NCBI GenBank assembly: GCA_016735415.1
Contig: JAERRP010000203.1
Span: forward strand, 1 to 6,845
Length of the DNA: 6,845 nucleotides
Source: Desulfobacterales bacterium
GTDB taxonomy: Bacteria > Desulfobacterota > Desulfobacteria > Desulfobacterales > UBA5852
Reading direction: 5' to 3'
Below the pieces are notes generated by a model that saw only the letters and a program-made list of their open reading frames with translations, ran no database searches and was not told where the DNA came from. Every line of letters starts with the position of its first letter. Position 1 is the stretch's first letter. A program made the position numbers and the translations under genes. Below, one piece after another: positions 6,429 through 6,845 of the stretch.

Positions 6429-6442
6429 TCTGAAGGACCACT
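6298..6442. repeat. 145-base gap-free imperfect palindrome between nagZ and tsaD
   Basis: Centred on base 6370, positions 6298-6369 face 6371-6442 without any gap. By hand count 47 of 72 positions pair as Watson-Crick and 5 more as G-T. The outer 37 pairs are the best conserved (30 plus 4 G-T), and the centre is a perfect CGTAGCC / GGCTACG stem. It fills the space between convergent genes, and its right edge falls on the tsaD stop codon (6443-6441). It may be a bidirectional transcription barrier, an RNA-stabilising hairpin, or a small non-autonomous mobile or REP-like repeat. Minus-strand open frames through it look spurious. Confidence 0.75.
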
Positions 6443-6845
6443 AGGGTTTATTGCGGGAAAAGACATCATCCCCCAACTTCCCGCGTATCCCCTGCTGCAG
6501 ATAGTGGTACCCCACGGCCGCGATCATGGCCGCGTTGTCCCCGCAGAATTCCGGGGAGGGAATGTGCACCGCCATCCCTTTGGCCGCCCCAGCCTCACGG
6601 ATCCGTTCCCGCAGGCGCCGGTTGGCGGCGACGCCCCCCACCAGGGCGATCCGGTCGCAGCGCTGGTGTTCCGCCGCCGCGATCAGTTTGTGGGTGAGCA
6701 CATCGACCACGGCTTCCTGAAACCCGGTCGCGATGTGGGGCACCAGCGCGGGGAGCTCTTCCGGGTGGGACTGAACGATGCGGTTGACGGCCGACTTGAT
6801 GCCGCTGAAGGTGAAATCAAACCCGTTCTTGTCGAGGAAAGGCCT
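6441..6845 (-). CDS. tsaD: TsaD, tRNA t6A37 threonylcarbamoyltransferase, C-terminal part
   Basis: The frame is open from the right edge of the window to a TAG at 6443-6441, giving the last 134 residues of a protein normally about 340 long; the N-terminal 60 percent and its metal-binding HxxxH lie outside. Numbering from the edge, FDFTFSGIKSAV (9-20) is the conserved substrate-contacting loop, LVGGVAANRRLR (68-79) the nucleotide-binding glycine motif, and PSPEFCGDNAAMIA (96-109) carries the metal-binding Asp (D103) before Asn. TsaD transfers threonylcarbamoyl from threonylcarbamoyl-AMP to A37 of ANN-decoding tRNAs, working with TsaB and TsaE in the cytoplasm. The common CTDN is CGDN here, a mild change. 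It converges on nagZ, and its stop codon lies on the edge of the 145-base palindrome. Nothing suggests it is broken. Confidence 0.95.
   Translation of the reverse strand, partial: RPFLDKNGFDFTFSGIKSAVNRIVQSHPEELPALVPHIATGFQEAVVDVLTHKLIAAAEHQRCDRIALVGGVAANRRLRERIREAGAAKGMAVHIPSPEFCGDNAAMIAAVGYHYLQQGIRGKLGDDVFSRNKP

Noticed and set aside
6209..6469. 86-residue minus-strand open frame between nagZ and tsaD
   Set aside because: It is made almost entirely from the palindromic repeat and overlaps the tsaD end in another frame; repeats of this kind often yield spurious hypothetical proteins.

Overview
The window is a chimera of two very different kinds of DNA. Bases 1 to about 1800 are AT-rich and hold no convincing gene. 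They carry short tandem duplications, homopolymer runs, an AATAAA beside a 14-T run, inverted CCAAT boxes and an octamer motif, and look like non-coding DNA of a eukaryote, probably an animal. From about 1800 to the end the DNA is GC-rich, densely coding and intron-free, with Shine-Dalgarno sites and sigma-70-type promoters: ordinary bacterial chromosome. Gene content and style (an anaerobe-type radical SAM protein, NagZ with DQEGGPVARL, strongly GC-biased third positions) suggest a Desulfobacterota (Desulfosarcina-like) bacterium. That assignment is an impression, not a search result. A symbiont and host, or a mixed environmental sample, joined by an assembly or cloning chimera is the simplest explanation.

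Layout: (1) 1-1800, eukaryote-like, non-coding. (2) About 1800, abrupt junction. (3) 1904-2605 (+), a CPBP/Abi-like multi-pass membrane protein, probably the C-terminal part of a longer protein cut by the junction, with degenerate catalytic motifs. (4) 2683-3852 (-), a radical SAM protein with a CX4CX2C cluster motif, convergent with the CPBP gene across a small hairpin. (5) 3853-4136, a divergent control region with back-to-back TTGACA promoters and a GC-rich nested hairpin. (6) 4137-5162 and 5194-6201 (+), a two-gene unit: mltG (lytic transglycosylase that ends glycan strands) and nagZ (beta-N-acetylglucosaminidase of wall recycling). (7) 6202-6440, an intergenic region filled by a 145-base gap-free imperfect palindrome and copies of a 23-base element. 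(8) 6441-6845 (-), the C-terminal 134 residues of TsaD, which runs off the window.

MltG and NagZ make functional sense together: MltG cleaves nascent glycan with formation of 1,6-anhydro-MurNAc ends, and NagZ removes GlcNAc from the anhydro-muropeptides recovered from such products. TsaD (tRNA t6A37 synthesis) is a convergent housekeeping neighbour. I found no new defence or mobile system. The points most worth checking are the junction and what it truncates, the palindromic intergenic element ending on the tsaD stop codon, and the catalytically odd CPBP protein.
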